A DNA stretch of 64,000 bases from Denitromonas ohlonensis. GTDB taxonomy: Bacteria; Pseudomonadota; Gammaproteobacteria; Burkholderiales; Rhodocyclaceae. Of this stretch, positions 26,887 through 38,000 are shown in pieces. The translations under genes and the position numbers were made by a program. The stretch lies in the NCBI RefSeq assembly GCF_007625205.1, contig NZ_VMNI01000015.1:62001-126000 (forward strand), written 5' to 3'. Each line of letters opens with the position of its first letter. Positions within the stretch are counted from its first letter, which is position 1. The notes beneath the pieces were generated by a model. The model was not told where the DNA came from, searched no databases, and was given only the letters and a program-made list of their open reading frames with translations.

Positions 26887-26906
26887 GCTCATCCCCCGAC
26901 CCCATT

Positions 26907-26933
26907 AAAAAACCCGCCACAAGCGGGTTTTTT
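26907..26933. terminator. Bidirectional terminator between the HTH and TIR genes
   Basis: AAAAAACCCGC (26907-26917), loop CACAA, GCGGGTTTTTT (26923-26933). The A-run and T-run make it functional on both strands, as expected between convergent genes. Confidence 0.92.
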
Positions 26934-26963
26934 AGTATGCGCCAGGCGAGAACCCGCCTGCGA

Positions 26964-27959
26964 CTACCGCTCGCGGAATCCCGACAGGCTCATCAAGGCC
27001 AGCATGAGCGTCGCAACCAGCACCCCGACGGTGAAGAGCACCGCCGATTCGTACTCCTCGCAGACCGGCTTGAACAACATGAACGCGGTGAATGCCCCAA
27101 TCGCCCCGGTCCAGGCCGCGCCCAGGAAATAGCCGCGCCGCGCCGGATCAACATGCCGTGCAAACACAAACATCAGCGCGCTGGCCGGCACGACAACCAG
27201 AAAGATCACCCCCGACCAGGCCTTGCTGAGTGGCACAAACCAGCCCGCCGGCGGGTTCAGACAACGCCCCTCGTTGAGAGCACCGACGGTGCTCACGCTC
27301 TCGAACAACTGCTTCAACGACCACGCCGGCACGCCGTCCTGGCCGGTCAGGCTGCTGCTGGCGTCGAACAGATTGCCGATCACCGTCAAGACGGTCAGGG
27401 CGACCGCCAGCACCAGCGACAGCGACACCGCCAGGTTCACCTGATGCAACTGGCGCTCGGTGGCGGAGGGAATGTCGAGCGCGATGATCTTCGCCAGTCG
27501 GGTCACGTCTTCGCGCCAACGGCTATCACTGATCGAGATCGCGTTGAAACGGGCCAGCGGCCGGAGCGATGCGGGCAACTCGTCGACGCGCGGCATCGGC
27601 GTGCCCTCGACCAGCACCGGATACACCGGCACGCCAGCCTCGAGCGCGGCAGACACTTCATGGGAGACCCAATCGTCGGCATCGTCGAGGCGCCGGCGGC
27701 CCTCGTCATCGCTGGCGCTCAGCCAGTCGGGCCCGATCAGCACCACCACGGCATCGGCGCTGCCCAGCGTGTGCCGGATGACCTCGCCAAAATCCGCGCC
27801 ACCGGCGATCCCTTCAACATCACGAAAGACCCGCTTGTCACCAAAGTAGGTCCCCAGCGAATCGCCAAGACGCCCGGCCACCCATTGCGTGTCATCACGG
27901 CGATAGCTGATGAAGATGCGCTGCGACCCCGCGCGCGGCGGGGAAACGGATGTCGCCAT
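26964..27959 (-). CDS. TIR-domain protein with four C-terminal membrane helices
   Basis: A 331-residue protein. Residues 13-160 form a bacterial TIR domain: RIFISYRRDDTQWVAGRLGD, RVFRDVEGIAGGADFGEV, VVVLIGPDWL and WVSHEVSAALEAGVPVYPVL. Glu101 is at the position of the NADase catalytic Glu of active TIR domains. Four hydrophobic helices follow near 176-197, 248-268, 277-297 and 306-325. The ATG at 27959 has AGGAGGG upstream. TIR domains serve as NAD-cleaving effectors or signalling modules in phage defence and elsewhere. No known partner gene is adjacent, so the role is open. Confidence 0.85.
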   Translation of the reverse strand: MATSVSPPRAGSQRIFISYRRDDTQWVAGRLGDSLGTYFGDKRVFRDVEGIAGGADFGEVIRHTLGSADAVVVLIGPDWLSASDDEGRRRLDDADDWVSHEVSAALEAGVPVYPVLVEGTPMPRVDELPASLRPLARFNAISISDSRWREDVTRLAKIIALDIPSATERQLHQVNLAVSLSLVLAVALTVLTVIGNLFDASSSLTGQDGVPAWSLKQLFESVSTVGALNEGRCLNPPAGWFVPLSKAWSGVIFLVVVPASALMFVFARHVDPARRGYFLGAAWTGAIGAFTAFMLFKPVCEEYESAVLFTVGVLVATLMLALMSLSGFRER

Positions 27960-28132
27960 CGAGCCCTCCTGCTCTCGGTTGAACGCGACCCGCGAGGTCT
28001 CTGGCACTGCCGCGGATCGGCCAAGCTCCTACCTTAGCGCCATTCGGCCGCTTCATGTGACATCGCATCGGGGGGCAAGCACACAAGGACGCCGCAACGG
28101 CCGATCGACACCCCGACCCAGCAGAGTGGCCC

Positions 28133-28163
28133 AAAAAAAAGACCGCATCCACTGCGGTCTTTT
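28133..28163 (-). terminator. Terminator of yicC
   Basis: GACCGCA (28141-28147) pairs with TGCGGTC (28153-28159) around TCCAC. Eight A's precede it, giving a T-run on the minus strand, and TTTT follows on the plus strand. It lies 21 bases beyond the yicC stop. Confidence 0.88.
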
Positions 28164-28183
28164 CTCTCTTCGCATCCAGCAGA

Positions 28184-29053
28184 TCACTCGATGTTCTGTA
28201 CCTGCTCGCGCATCTGCTCGATCAGCACCTTCATTTCCATCGCCACGGCGGTGACATCGGTGGCGGCGCTCTTGGAGGCCAGGGTATTGGCTTCGCGGTT
28301 GAGTTCCTGCATCAGGAAGTCCAGGCGCTTGCCTGAGATGCCGCCCTTTTTGAGAATGCGCGTCACCTCGTCCAAGTGGGTGCGCAGGCGATCGAGCTCT
28401 TCATCGACATCGATGCGCTGGGCGAACAGCGCCACTTCCTGACGGATGCGGTCTTCATCGAGCGTGGCCACCGCCTCGCGCAGGCGCTCGGTCAGCTTGG
28501 CCTGATAGGCCTCGACCAGCACCGGCATCTGCGGCGCGGCACGCAGCACCAGCTCACGCATGCCGTCGACCCGCTCGCGGATGATGCCAGCCAGCTTCTC
28601 GCCTTCGCGCTGACGGCTGGCGAGGAACTCGTCGATCGCCGCCTCGGCCATCTCGCGGATCACCGGCATCAGTTCATCAAAGCCGACGCTGTCGTCGGCC
28701 ATCATGCCCGGCCAGCGCAGCAGCTCGGACACCGACAGCGCCTTGGCCTGCGGAAAAACCACCTGCGCCTGGGTCTGCGCGGCCTTCAGTTGTTGCAATA
28801 AAGCGCCGTTGAGAGACATCTCGGCCGTGCTTGCGGCATCATTCTTCTGCAAATACAGTCGGCATTCGACTTTGCCCCGGCTCAGACGCGCGGTGAGCAT
28901 TTCGCGCAGCGCGGGTTCGGCGAGCCGGACGTCGTCGCCCAGGCGGAAGGCCAGATCAAGGAAGCGGGAATTGACACTGCGCAGTTCGATATGAAGACTG
29001 ACCCTGCCCAGTTCGCGGTGTTGGACCGCAAAGCCGGTCATACTGAGTATCAT
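28184..29053 (-). CDS. yicC: YicC/YloC family endoribonuclease
   Basis: A 289-residue protein. It starts MILSMTGFAVQHRELGRVSL, then HIELRSVNSRFLDLAFRL, the family hallmark. It ends with GKRLDFLMQELNREANTLAS and a conserved acidic C-terminus. YicC proteins are ring-shaped endoribonucleases that affect small RNA turnover. The ATG at 29053 is the standard start. It is divergent from the kinase gene, with 90 bases between the starts. Confidence 0.93.
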   Translation of the reverse strand: MILSMTGFAVQHRELGRVSLHIELRSVNSRFLDLAFRLGDDVRLAEPALREMLTARLSRGKVECRLYLQKNDAASTAEMSLNGALLQQLKAAQTQAQVVFPQAKALSVSELLRWPGMMADDSVGFDELMPVIREMAEAAIDEFLASRQREGEKLAGIIRERVDGMRELVLRAAPQMPVLVEAYQAKLTERLREAVATLDEDRIRQEVALFAQRIDVDEELDRLRTHLDEVTRILKKGGISGKRLDFLMQELNREANTLASKSAATDVTAVAMEMKVLIEQMREQVQNIE

Positions 29054-29143
29054 CTGGGACTCCGGTGCCCGGTGTCGATGTGCTTTACACCACCCGCGGC
29101 ACACAAGAAAATGCTGTGAAAACGGAATTTTAGCCGCCCCTTC

Positions 29144-30091
29144 ATGCCCCCTCAAGTTAATCAGGCACTGCCTTCCGGTTTTCAGCTGGACCAGTACCGC
29201 ATCGAGCGGCAACTGTCGCTGGGGGGGTTCTCCATTGTTTACCTCGCGTATGACGCCGAGGGAACACCCGTTGCGATCAAGGAATACCTGCCCAATTCAC
29301 TGGCGCTGCGCGGTGAAGGCGAAGTGGAGCCCATTATCTCCGCCGAGAACGAACCCGCCTTTCGCTACGGCATGAAGTGCTTTTTTGAAGAAGGGCGCGC
29401 GCTGGCCAAGCTGATGCACCCCAACGTGGTGCGGGTTCTCAACTTCTTTCGCGCCAACAACACCGTCTACATGGTGATGCAGTTCGAGCGCGGCCGGACC
29501 CTGCACGAGTATGTGAACAAACACCGCGATGTGCTGCGCGAACGATTCCTGCGCGGCGTGTTCACCCGCATGCTCAACGGCCTGCGCGAAGTGCATGCGC
29601 ACAAGTTGCTGCACCTGGACATCAAGCCCTCGAATATTTATCTGCGTCTGGACGGCACGCCGGTGCTGCTCGATTTCGGCGCGGCGCGCCAGACCCTGAT
29701 GACCGGCCAGCCAATGCTCAAACCCATGTACACCCCGGGTTTCGCGTCGCCCGAGCAGTTCGCCGGGCGCGAGCATCTCGGGCCGTGGAGCGATATCTAC
29801 AGCGTCGGCGCCAGCATGTATGCCTGCCTGGCCGGCAGTGCGCCGCCGCGCTCTGACGAGCGCACCACCAAAGACACCTACACGCCCGCGGCCAAGGCCT
29901 TTGCCGGTCGCCACAGCGAGCAACTACTCGACATCATCGACTGGTGTCTCCATCTTGACCCCCTCGCCCGCCCTCAAAGCGTCTACGCTTTACAAAAGGC
30001 ACTGGTCCAGCGCGGACCCGACGAGGCCATGCCGGCCTCGTGGTTTTCGGACGTCGGGAGCCGGCTCAAAACCTTCATTGGTCGCTCATGA
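29144..30091 (+). CDS. Serine/threonine protein kinase (PP2C-partnered, non-RD)
   Basis: A 315-residue cytoplasmic kinase. The Gly-rich loop is degenerate (LSLGGFSIVYLAYD), the ATP-anchoring Lys is Lys46 in VAIKEYLPN, and the catalytic loop is LHLDIKPSNIY with Asp159. His-Leu-Asp replaces His-Arg-Asp, so it is a non-RD kinase. The Mg loop is LLDFGAARQ (Asp177) and the activation segment ends FASPEQFAG. No membrane anchor or sensor domain is present. It overlaps the phosphatase gene by ATGA, so kinase and phosphatase are made together and probably act on the same targets. Confidence 0.92.
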   Translation: MPPQVNQALPSGFQLDQYRIERQLSLGGFSIVYLAYDAEGTPVAIKEYLPNSLALRGEGEVEPIISAENEPAFRYGMKCFFEEGRALAKLMHPNVVRVLNFFRANNTVYMVMQFERGRTLHEYVNKHRDVLRERFLRGVFTRMLNGLREVHAHKLLHLDIKPSNIYLRLDGTPVLLDFGAARQTLMTGQPMLKPMYTPGFASPEQFAGREHLGPWSDIYSVGASMYACLAGSAPPRSDERTTKDTYTPAAKAFAGRHSEQLLDIIDWCLHLDPLARPQSVYALQKALVQRGPDEAMPASWFSDVGSRLKTFIGRS

Positions 30092-31008
30092 AATTCACCA
30101 TCTACCAAGAAAGCCGCATCGGCAAGCGCGCCTCCAACCAGGACCGCATCGCCTATTGCTACTCGCGTGACGCCTTGTTGATGGTTGTCGCCGACGGCAT
30201 GGGCGGACACCTTCATGGCGAGGTCGCGGCGCAGATCGCGGTGCAGTTCATCACCCAGGCCTTCCAGCGCGAAGCCCAGCCGCTGGTGGGCGATCCGGTG
30301 CTGTTCCTGTCGCACGTGATGACCAACGCGCACCACGCCATCCTCGACTACGCCTTCGACAAATACCTGCCCGAAGCGCCACGCACCACGGTGGTCGCCT
30401 GTCTGATCCAGAACGGCCAGGCCTACTGGGCCCATGCCGGCGACTCGCGCCTGTACCTGCTGCGCAAGGGTGAGGTCGAAATGCAGACCCGCGATCACTC
30501 CCGCGTGCAGCTGATGCTCGACCAGGGCCTGATCGACGCCGAAGGGGCCGCAGTGCACCCCGGACGCAACCGCATTTACAGTTGCCTGGGCGGCAATCAC
30601 TCACCGCAGGTCGAGTTCTCGCGCCCGACGCCGCTGTTCTCGGGCGACATCCTGGCGCTGTGCACCGACGGCGTGTGGGGCCCGGTCGGCACCGACCCGC
30701 TCAAAGCGCGGCTGCTCGACGGCAGGCCGCTCATGAAGAGCATCCCCAAACTGCTCGATGAAGCCGAAGAACGCGGCGGCGCGCATGCCGACAACCTGTC
30801 GATGATCGGCCTGCTATGGCTGCAGGACTTTGCCGAAACCCTGCCCGACACCGTGTCCACCCAGACCATGGCGATCAGCAGCTTCACCACCCAAATGGAA
30901 AGCTTCGAGCGCACCGCCGGCAGCGGCGCCCAGGATCTGACCGACGACGAAATCGAACAGGCCATCTCCGAAATCAACGTCGCCATCAAGAAATTCACCT
31001 CCGACTGA
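30088..31008 (+). CDS. PP2C-family serine/threonine phosphatase
   Basis: A 306-residue phosphatase. [52 protein letters not shown] and [10 protein letters not shown] supply the metal-binding aspartates of PP2C. A C-terminal tail after about residue 250 ([20 protein letters not shown]) is variable and Ser/Thr-rich. It would remove phosphates added by the upstream kinase; the four-base overlap supports this. Genes for rph, rdgB and hemW follow in the same direction. Confidence 0.92.
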   Translation: MKFTIYQESRIGKRASNQDRIAYCYSRDALLMVVADGMGGHLHGEVAAQIAVQFITQAFQREAQPLVGDPVLFLSHVMTNAHHAILDYAFDKYLPEAPRTTVVACLIQNGQAYWAHAGDSRLYLLRKGEVEMQTRDHSRVQLMLDQGLIDAEGAAVHPGRNRIYSCLGGNHSPQVEFSRPTPLFSGDILALCTDGVWGPVGTDPLKARLLDGRPLMKSIPKLLDEAEERGGAHADNLSMIGLLWLQDFAETLPDTVSTQTMAISSFTTQMESFERTAGSGAQDLTDDEIEQAISEINVAIKKFTSD

Positions 31009-31090
31009 GGCCCACGCCTCCCACCGGCAGCCGGCGTGCGCGCCGCTGCCGTCGTCGGCCGTCTCACCCCTTTCACACAGGATTTGCCCC

Positions 31091-31810
<720 letters not shown>

Positions 31811-31812
31811 GT

Positions 31813-32415
31813 ATGTTTGACACCGTCGTTCTGGCCAGCGGCAACGCCGGCAAGCTGCGCGAATTCACGGCCCTGCTGGCACCGCTGGGCATCTCCGTCC
31901 GGCCGCAGTCCGATTTCAATGTGCCCGAAGCCGACGAGCCCTACGCCACCTTCGTCGAAAATTCACTCGGCAAGGCCCGCCACGCCGCACAGCACACCGG
32001 CCTGCCCGCGCTGGCGGATGACTCCGGCCTGTGCGTCGAGACGCTCGGCGGTGCCCCCGGCATCCACTCGGCGCGCTATGCCGGCGAGCCCAAGTCTGAC
32101 GCCCGCAACATCGACCGCCTGATCGCCGATCTGGCCGGCCAGGACGACCGTCGCGCCCGCTTCGTCTGCGTGCTGGCGCTGGTGCGCAGCGCCGACGACC
32201 CGCAACCGATCATCGCCGAAGGCGAGTGGCACGGCCAGATCCTCGACGCCCCGCGCGGCACGCATGGCTTTGGCTACGATCCGGTGTTCTGGCTCGACGA
32301 TCTGCAGCAAAGCGCCGCCGAACTCGACGCCGCCCTGAAGAACATGCTCAGCCACCGCGGCAACGCCTGCCGCCACCTGCTCGAACGCATCCAGGCCCTG
32401 CAGGCACAACCGTGA
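31813..32415 (+). CDS. rdgB: XTP/dITP diphosphatase RdgB (HAM1 family)
   Basis: A 200-residue house-cleaning pyrophosphatase that removes non-canonical purine nucleotides. VVLASGNAGKLREFTALL is the nucleotide-binding start. ADDSGLCVETLGGAPGIHSA and HGFGYDPVFWLDD are conserved catalytic segments, followed by the SHRGNACRHLLE C-terminus. It lies two bases after rph and overlaps hemW by GTGA. Confidence 0.95.
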   Translation: MFDTVVLASGNAGKLREFTALLAPLGISVRPQSDFNVPEADEPYATFVENSLGKARHAAQHTGLPALADDSGLCVETLGGAPGIHSARYAGEPKSDARNIDRLIADLAGQDDRRARFVCVLALVRSADDPQPIIAEGEWHGQILDAPRGTHGFGYDPVFWLDDLQQSAAELDAALKNMLSHRGNACRHLLERIQALQAQP

Positions 32416-33620
32416 GCGAACGCCGCGTCATCCCGCTGCGCCCGCAACGCCCCACCCCACCGGCCACGCCACAACTGAGCGCCCCACCGCCGTTGTCGCT
32501 GTACATCCATTTTCCGTGGTGCGTGCGCAAGTGCCCGTATTGCGACTTCAACTCGCATGCAGTGCATCAGGACGGCATCCCCGAGTCGGCGTATGTCGAC
32601 GCGCTGATCTCCGACCTCGAAGCCGCTCTGCCCGATGTGTGGGGGCGCCGCGTGCTGAGCATCTTCATCGGCGGCGGAACGCCCAGCCTGATCAGCGCCG
32701 AGGGGCTGGACCGCCTGCTCACCGCCGTGCGCATGCTGCTGCCGCTCGACCCAATGGCCGAGATCACGCTGGAGGCCAATCCCGGCACCGTCGAAGCCGC
32801 ACGCTTCGCCGGCTACCGCGCGGCCGGCGTCAACCGCCTGTCGCTGGGCATCCAGAGCTTTGAAGACCGCTACCTGCGCGCACTGGGTCGCATCCATGCC
32901 GGCGCCGAGGCACACAAGGCCGCCGAACTGGCGCTGACCCACTTCGAGTCGGTGAACTTCGACCTGATGTACGCCCTGCCCGGCCAGAGTCTGGACCACC
33001 TCGCCGCCGACCTGCGCACCGCCATCGCGCTCGCCCCGCAGCACCTGTCCTGCTACCACCTCACGCTCGAACCCAACACGCCCTTCCACCACAGCCCGCC
33101 GGCCAAACTGCCCGATGGCGACCTCGCCGCCGACATGCAGCAACTCGTTGAAACGATGCTCGCCGAGGCCGGCTACCAACACTACGAAACCTCGGCCTTC
33201 GCCCAGCCCGGCAAGCGCTGCCGCCACAACCTCAACTACTGGACCTTCGGCGACTACCTCGGCATCGGCGCCGGCGCCCACAGCAAGCTCTCCAGCCACA
33301 CCGGCATCGTCCGCCAGATGCGCCACAAGCACCCGGGCGCCTACCTGGCCGCCCACGGGCATGGCGATTTCGTGCAGACCGAGCAAGGCCTCAGCGTGGC
33401 CGACCTGCCCTTCGAATTCATGATGAACAGCTTGCGCCTGATCGACGGCATCCCCACCGATTTGATGGAAACGCGCACCGGCATCGCGCTCGATGTCATC
33501 CAGGCCAAAGTGATCGCCGCGCGCGACCGCGGCCTGTTAGATGTCAGCGGCGACACGCTGCGCCCCACGCTGCAAGGCCAACGCTTCTTGAATGATTTGC
33601 TAGAAATGTTTCTGGACTGA
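32412..33620 (+). CDS. hemW: Heme chaperone HemW (radical SAM)
   Basis: A 402-residue radical SAM protein. The cluster motif is WCVRKCPYCDFNSH, with CxxxCxxC plus the adjacent aromatic. IFIGGGTPSLIS and LSLGIQSFEDRYLRALGR follow, then YHLTLEPNTPF and the HemW C-terminal domain. HemW binds heme and resembles coproporphyrinogen III dehydrogenase but lacks the second SAM site. The GTG start at 32412 overlaps the rdgB stop. It is the last gene of the conserved block before the type VI island. Confidence 0.93.
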   Translation: MSERRVIPLRPQRPTPPATPQLSAPPPLSLYIHFPWCVRKCPYCDFNSHAVHQDGIPESAYVDALISDLEAALPDVWGRRVLSIFIGGGTPSLISAEGLDRLLTAVRMLLPLDPMAEITLEANPGTVEAARFAGYRAAGVNRLSLGIQSFEDRYLRALGRIHAGAEAHKAAELALTHFESVNFDLMYALPGQSLDHLAADLRTAIALAPQHLSCYHLTLEPNTPFHHSPPAKLPDGDLAADMQQLVETMLAEAGYQHYETSAFAQPGKRCRHNLNYWTFGDYLGIGAGAHSKLSSHTGIVRQMRHKHPGAYLAAHGHGDFVQTEQGLSVADLPFEFMMNSLRLIDGIPTDLMETRTGIALDVIQAKVIAARDRGLLDVSGDTLRPTLQGQRFLNDLLEMFLD

Positions 33621-33687
33621 GGATCTACGGGAGGTCGGGTCAGCGGAAGCCATGACCTCCGGAAATTGCCAAAAGGATTCCAGCAGC

Positions 33688-33936
33688 CTATAGATCGATG
33701 ACATGGCCATTGATGCGGATCGCCGACTTGCGTGACAGAGGCTCTTTTTTGGCGTTTGAAGATGGTTTCTCTATCGCCGCCAACTCAGCCAAATCAGCCG
33801 CATGCATGGGGAACCACAGGGGAAAGGTCAGAACCCAGATGATGCTGCTCATCCATGGCATGGGGCTCAGGCCGAATTTGTCGCAGTCGCGGTACCAGTT
33901 GGACCACTCTTCCGCCCAACCGACGATATCGAACAT
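33688..33936 (-). CDS. Small hypothetical protein, possibly a fragment related to the DUF6708 gene
   Basis: An 82-residue open frame from the ATG at 33936: MFDIVGWAEEWSNWYRDCDK, then PMPWMSSIIWVLTFPLWF, one membrane helix, and a basic tail. The helix resembles the C-terminal LIPWMVILLFPVFGPMIFL of the DUF6708 protein just upstream in the operon, so it may be a leftover or diverged copy of an immunity-type gene. The similarity is short and judged by eye. It may also not be expressed; no ribosome site stands out. Confidence 0.4.
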   Translation of the reverse strand: MFDIVGWAEEWSNWYRDCDKFGLSPMPWMSSIIWVLTFPLWFPMHAADLAELAAIEKPSSNAKKEPLSRKSAIRINGHVIDL

Positions 33937-34003
33937 GATCCACCATTTGGGACGATGCCGCGTCGCACGGTTTGGCGGCACGGTTGCGTGCGCCAAGCCG
34001 GCC

Positions 34004-35035
34004 CTACGCTTGCCCCGCCAACGGCTCGCCCACCGCATCGAGCACTTCCCGAGGCCAGCGCACGGGAGTCGAGGTCTTGTACGCGAGGTAGTTACCGATG
34101 CCTGACAGGAAGATCATCGGGCCAAAGACAGGGAACAGCAGGATGACCATCCACGGGATGAGCGAGCCATCGCGGAACCACTGCCGGAATCCGCCGCCTT
34201 TGTAGTGCGCCGCCTGCTTGACGCCCTCCCACATGGTTTCAGGGCGTCCAACGACGGCCAGCGGCTCGCCCCGCACCACATGCCGCCCACCTTCTTCCAT
34301 GAAGCGCCGGATGTGCTCATAGAAGGCCGATGCCAGTCCTTCGTTGAATACAAGAGAATTGCCCAGCGTAAAGGCATCGATGGGAGTGTCGTCATCCGCG
34401 CTGCGGCGCACGACGAACCACAGCGAGTGCTGGCGCTTGGCGATGTTGGGGCCGACAGCGGTTTGAACGTTCAGTTGTGCATCGACCAGATCCCAGTCGT
34501 ATTCGAGCGCCACCGTCGGCCAGGGCTTGAACAGGCCCTTGAGGCCCGGCTGGGTGTAGCGCGTGATCTGGTACACCTTGCGGTGCTTGCGGTCGAAAAT
34601 GACGGGGAGGTCTTCGGGGGCGAAGAGTTCTAGGCGGATGCCCCAGAGAGGGAGAAGAAAAGCACCGCCGACGAACAGTGCCAAAAATGCGATCAGGATC
34701 ACCACATCAAACAAGCCGTCGACGTCAAAAAGGCCATTGAGGATAACGCCGAAAAGTAGCGCCGAGCCAAATCCAAAGAAAAACGCACACGCAAAAAAGA
34801 ACCCAAGACCCCGCGCTCCATCCCCCGTTCGGGTGCACTCAATCGCATCCGTAAACGTCCGCTTCACCCACCCCATGGACATCCCATTCTCATGGGCGCG
34901 AGTTCTTTTGTCGAAGCGTTTGACCACGCCATCGAAAGTCGCGCCATCCGTTGCCTGGGGCGGGGTTTCGGGAAAATCCGCACTTAGCTGCTGCTCAGGG
35001 TGCTCCCCGTGCCGATAGAGTCTCGATGTCGTCAT
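34004..35035 (-). CDS. DUF6708 membrane protein, candidate immunity protein of the type VI effector
   Basis: A 343-residue protein. Two close hydrophobic segments near residues 78-125 (FFFACAFFFGFGSALLFGVI and VVILIAFLALFVGGAFLLPL) precede a soluble domain (LPVIFDRKHRKVYQITRYTQ, ALEYDWDLVDAQLNVQTAVG). A third hydrophobic region is near 295-320. DUF6708 proteins are found beside type VI effectors. The start overlaps the effector stop by ATGA, the arrangement expected for an effector-immunity pair. A membrane location suits protection against a pore-forming toxin. Immunity is inferred, not shown. Confidence 0.7.
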   Translation of the reverse strand: MTTSRLYRHGEHPEQQLSADFPETPPQATDGATFDGVVKRFDKRTRAHENGMSMGWVKRTFTDAIECTRTGDGARGLGFFFACAFFFGFGSALLFGVILNGLFDVDGLFDVVILIAFLALFVGGAFLLPLWGIRLELFAPEDLPVIFDRKHRKVYQITRYTQPGLKGLFKPWPTVALEYDWDLVDAQLNVQTAVGPNIAKRQHSLWFVVRRSADDDTPIDAFTLGNSLVFNEGLASAFYEHIRRFMEEGGRHVVRGEPLAVVGRPETMWEGVKQAAHYKGGGFRQWFRDGSLIPWMVILLFPVFGPMIFLSGIGNYLAYKTSTPVRWPREVLDAVGEPLAGQA

Positions 35036-38000
35036 GGCGCAATGTTAATGGAATGGTCCAGTTCAGGGCTCAAGCTTGGCGTCGCGGCGCTACCGACTTG
35101 GGCCGTGGTGTCCGACTCGGTCGCAATGGTCAGCGTCTCCATCAAGGCCGCATACTCTGCCGGCCAGTCGCCCTTGGCAAAGGGCTTGCCATCGCCGCCA
35201 CCCGTGCCGAAATAGGTCCGGCGAATCCAGTTCTGCAAGGGCGTGGGCGTCATGAGAATGGCCCCCACCTCGAAGATCAGCCCGGCACCAAGCAGGATCA
35301 GACCCCAGCCGCTGAGCGAGACACCCAACAGCGCGAAAGTGCCTCTGGCGCCGAAACGCAGCGAAATCGTGCGCATCGCGGCACCGCCCAAACCCTTGGC
35401 GACCATCCGATCTGCGACAACACCTAGCGCCAATGTGCCATATGCGACAGACATTCCGCTGAACGATAGCGCCGACATTGCATATAGCCTCGCCACAGCA
35501 TCATCCCCTCTCCTTTCCGCATCCCCCGCCTTGGCCCAAGCCGACACCCCATTCACCACCCCCGCAATCGCCCCCATGAAGTACGCACTCGCCGCCAGGT
35601 AGCTCAAGGCCGCACTCTCCGCCACCACCACCGGCGCCCGGCTGCGCGCCTGCATCGCCGCCTTGGCCACCACCCCCGACAGCTCCAGCAGCCCGCCGGT
35701 GACGCCGGCACTGGCGTCGGCCATGCCGTACCAGGCGTTGCGCACGGCGATGGCGTCCTCCGCCTTTTCAAGTCTGTTGAGGTTGTCCAACACGCCCGCA
35801 CCGTTGATGATGATCACCCCCAGCGCCAAACGCCCGTCCAGGCTGCGCATGGCGGCCTTGGCGCCGCTGAAGGCTTCGCCGATGCCGGCCGCCGCTTGCG
35901 CCAAACCTTGCGACTGCGCCTGGTAGAGCTTGATGAACGATTCTTCCGAGAGCACCACCGTGGCGGCCACCGCGCCCGCCTGTTGCGCCCGCGAGGCGCC
36001 GCCGAGCTTGATCTCGCCATTGCCGTGTTCGATCAAGGCCTTTGTGTCACCACCCATCTCGGCCAGGGTCTTGTTGTCGGTCAGCACGCTCATGGTGATG
36101 TTCTTCTGGCCGCCGCGTTTGAGTCGCTTGAGCTGGTTGCGCGAAACGCCCATGTCCTGGTCCGAGCGCCCGCGCAGCAGATCCATGGCCTCGTCGATGG
36201 GCATGCTGCGGTGGATGAGCACCGGTGTTCGCAACCCGCCGCCTTGCACCACGCCTTTGAGCGCCATGTCGAGCGTCTGGCGCACCATGTGGATGGATTG
36301 CACTTTTCTGAGCAGTGTTCGCCCGGCGGCCGACTCGACGGGCAGATGCGCCAGCCCACTGGCCCCGGCGGCGATGGCCGCGGCGGTCTTGGGGTCGGTG
36401 AGCGCGGCTGCGGCGCCGGTAGCGCTCATGGCGATGCTGGTGGCGTAGCCGCCCAATGCGTCGCCGAGCCAACCGAAACGCTTGGTGAGCGCGGCGGCGG
36501 TGGCGCCCATCTTGCCCTCGGCCGCTTGCTGGACCACGCCCTTGCCCAGGTCGAGGAGCTTGTCGTTGCGTTTGTCGTGCAGGTGTTCTCCGACGGCAGA
36601 GGCGTCCTTGAGCCCATAGACCTGATCGCTGGCGGCGATGATCTCGTCCTGATTGGCCACCAGGGCGCGTAGCAGCAAGGCGTCGGGGTTGGGCGCGTCC
36701 TTTTGCAGTTCCGCCACCCACTGCGTCAGTGCCTTGCCGCGCGTGTAGGGCTGCGGGGTGAGCGCGGCGTCGACCTCGGCGGCGTAGATGAGGCCGGGGC
36801 GGTGGACCATGCGCGGGTTGTTGGGGTCGGACGGGTCGTAGTGGCGCTCGAAGACGCGCTTGAAGGCCGGGCTCTGGCGGGCGCCCAGCCAATCGAGTTC
36901 GAAGGCTTCGAGTGGCTTGAAGTGGGTTGTTTCGAGCCGATTGTCGAATGTGTCGATCCACGCGGCGCGTTTTTCCTCATCGTAGTACTTGGCCATGCGC
37001 GACCATGTCGCTTCGGTTTGACGACGGGCCCAGGCCTCGGCGCGTTCTTCGTGGTCGGGGAATACCACCCGGCCTTGGCCGTGGCCGTATTTGAGGCGGT
37101 TCTCGCGAGTGTCGGGCAGGGGCTCCCAGCGCGTGCCCTCGGGCCAGCCGCGCGGGTTGGGCCGCACGCGCATGATGTCCTTGAACTGCCCCCCGCTCAT
37201 GACCTGCGCGACGGTATCCCAACCGCGCGCCAGATTGCCATCGAGCATCACCGACTTGAGCCCCATGAGGGCGTTGGAACTGTTGAGCGCATGGACGTTG
37301 TCGGGCTTTTCCAGTTCGGTCAGTGCGAGCGAGTAGCGGCGCAGGCGAAGGTCGTTCAGCTCGATGGCGAAGCCGACCGGGTCGGACAGCACCAGGCCAA
37401 ATTGCTTGCCGGCCGTCTTGGGGTGGGCGGCGGCGATGTTGTTCAGTGCGCTCGCCCAATCGGAGACCTGCGCCGACGGTCCGTTACCGGCCACGTCGGT
37501 CAGCGCGACGAACGGGAAGCGGCTCAGCGCGCCGCCCCTGGCCGTCTTGAACTTCGGCGTGGCACACTCGGCCACGTAGGCATTGAGTGACTGCGCATCG
37601 GCTTCGAAGCTGTTGGCGGGGCGGGCGCCACCGAGAATGGCCGGCACGTCGATGCATTGCATCACCGCCGGGTCGGCCTTGTTTTGCTGCTTGATCGCGT
37701 CCGACCACAAGTTGGCGCTGAAGGCGACCCACACCTTGCCCGCCTTGTGGGCCTGGGGAATGTGCAGGCTGCGCAGCGTCGCCTGGTTGTGCCCCTCACG
37801 ACGGCAAACCACCTCCCCGGCGGTGTTGATCATGTCGGCCATTTCCAGCGGGATCAGTTCGGCCTGATCGGTGACACGGTAGATCTGCCAGTGTTTACCG
37901 GCCGAGGGTGGTTTCTCGAAGTAGACGTGCAGGTAGCCCTTGCGCAGCAGGCGCAGCACGGGGCGGGCGGTGGCGGGTGAGATGCCGGGGTGCAGGCCGG

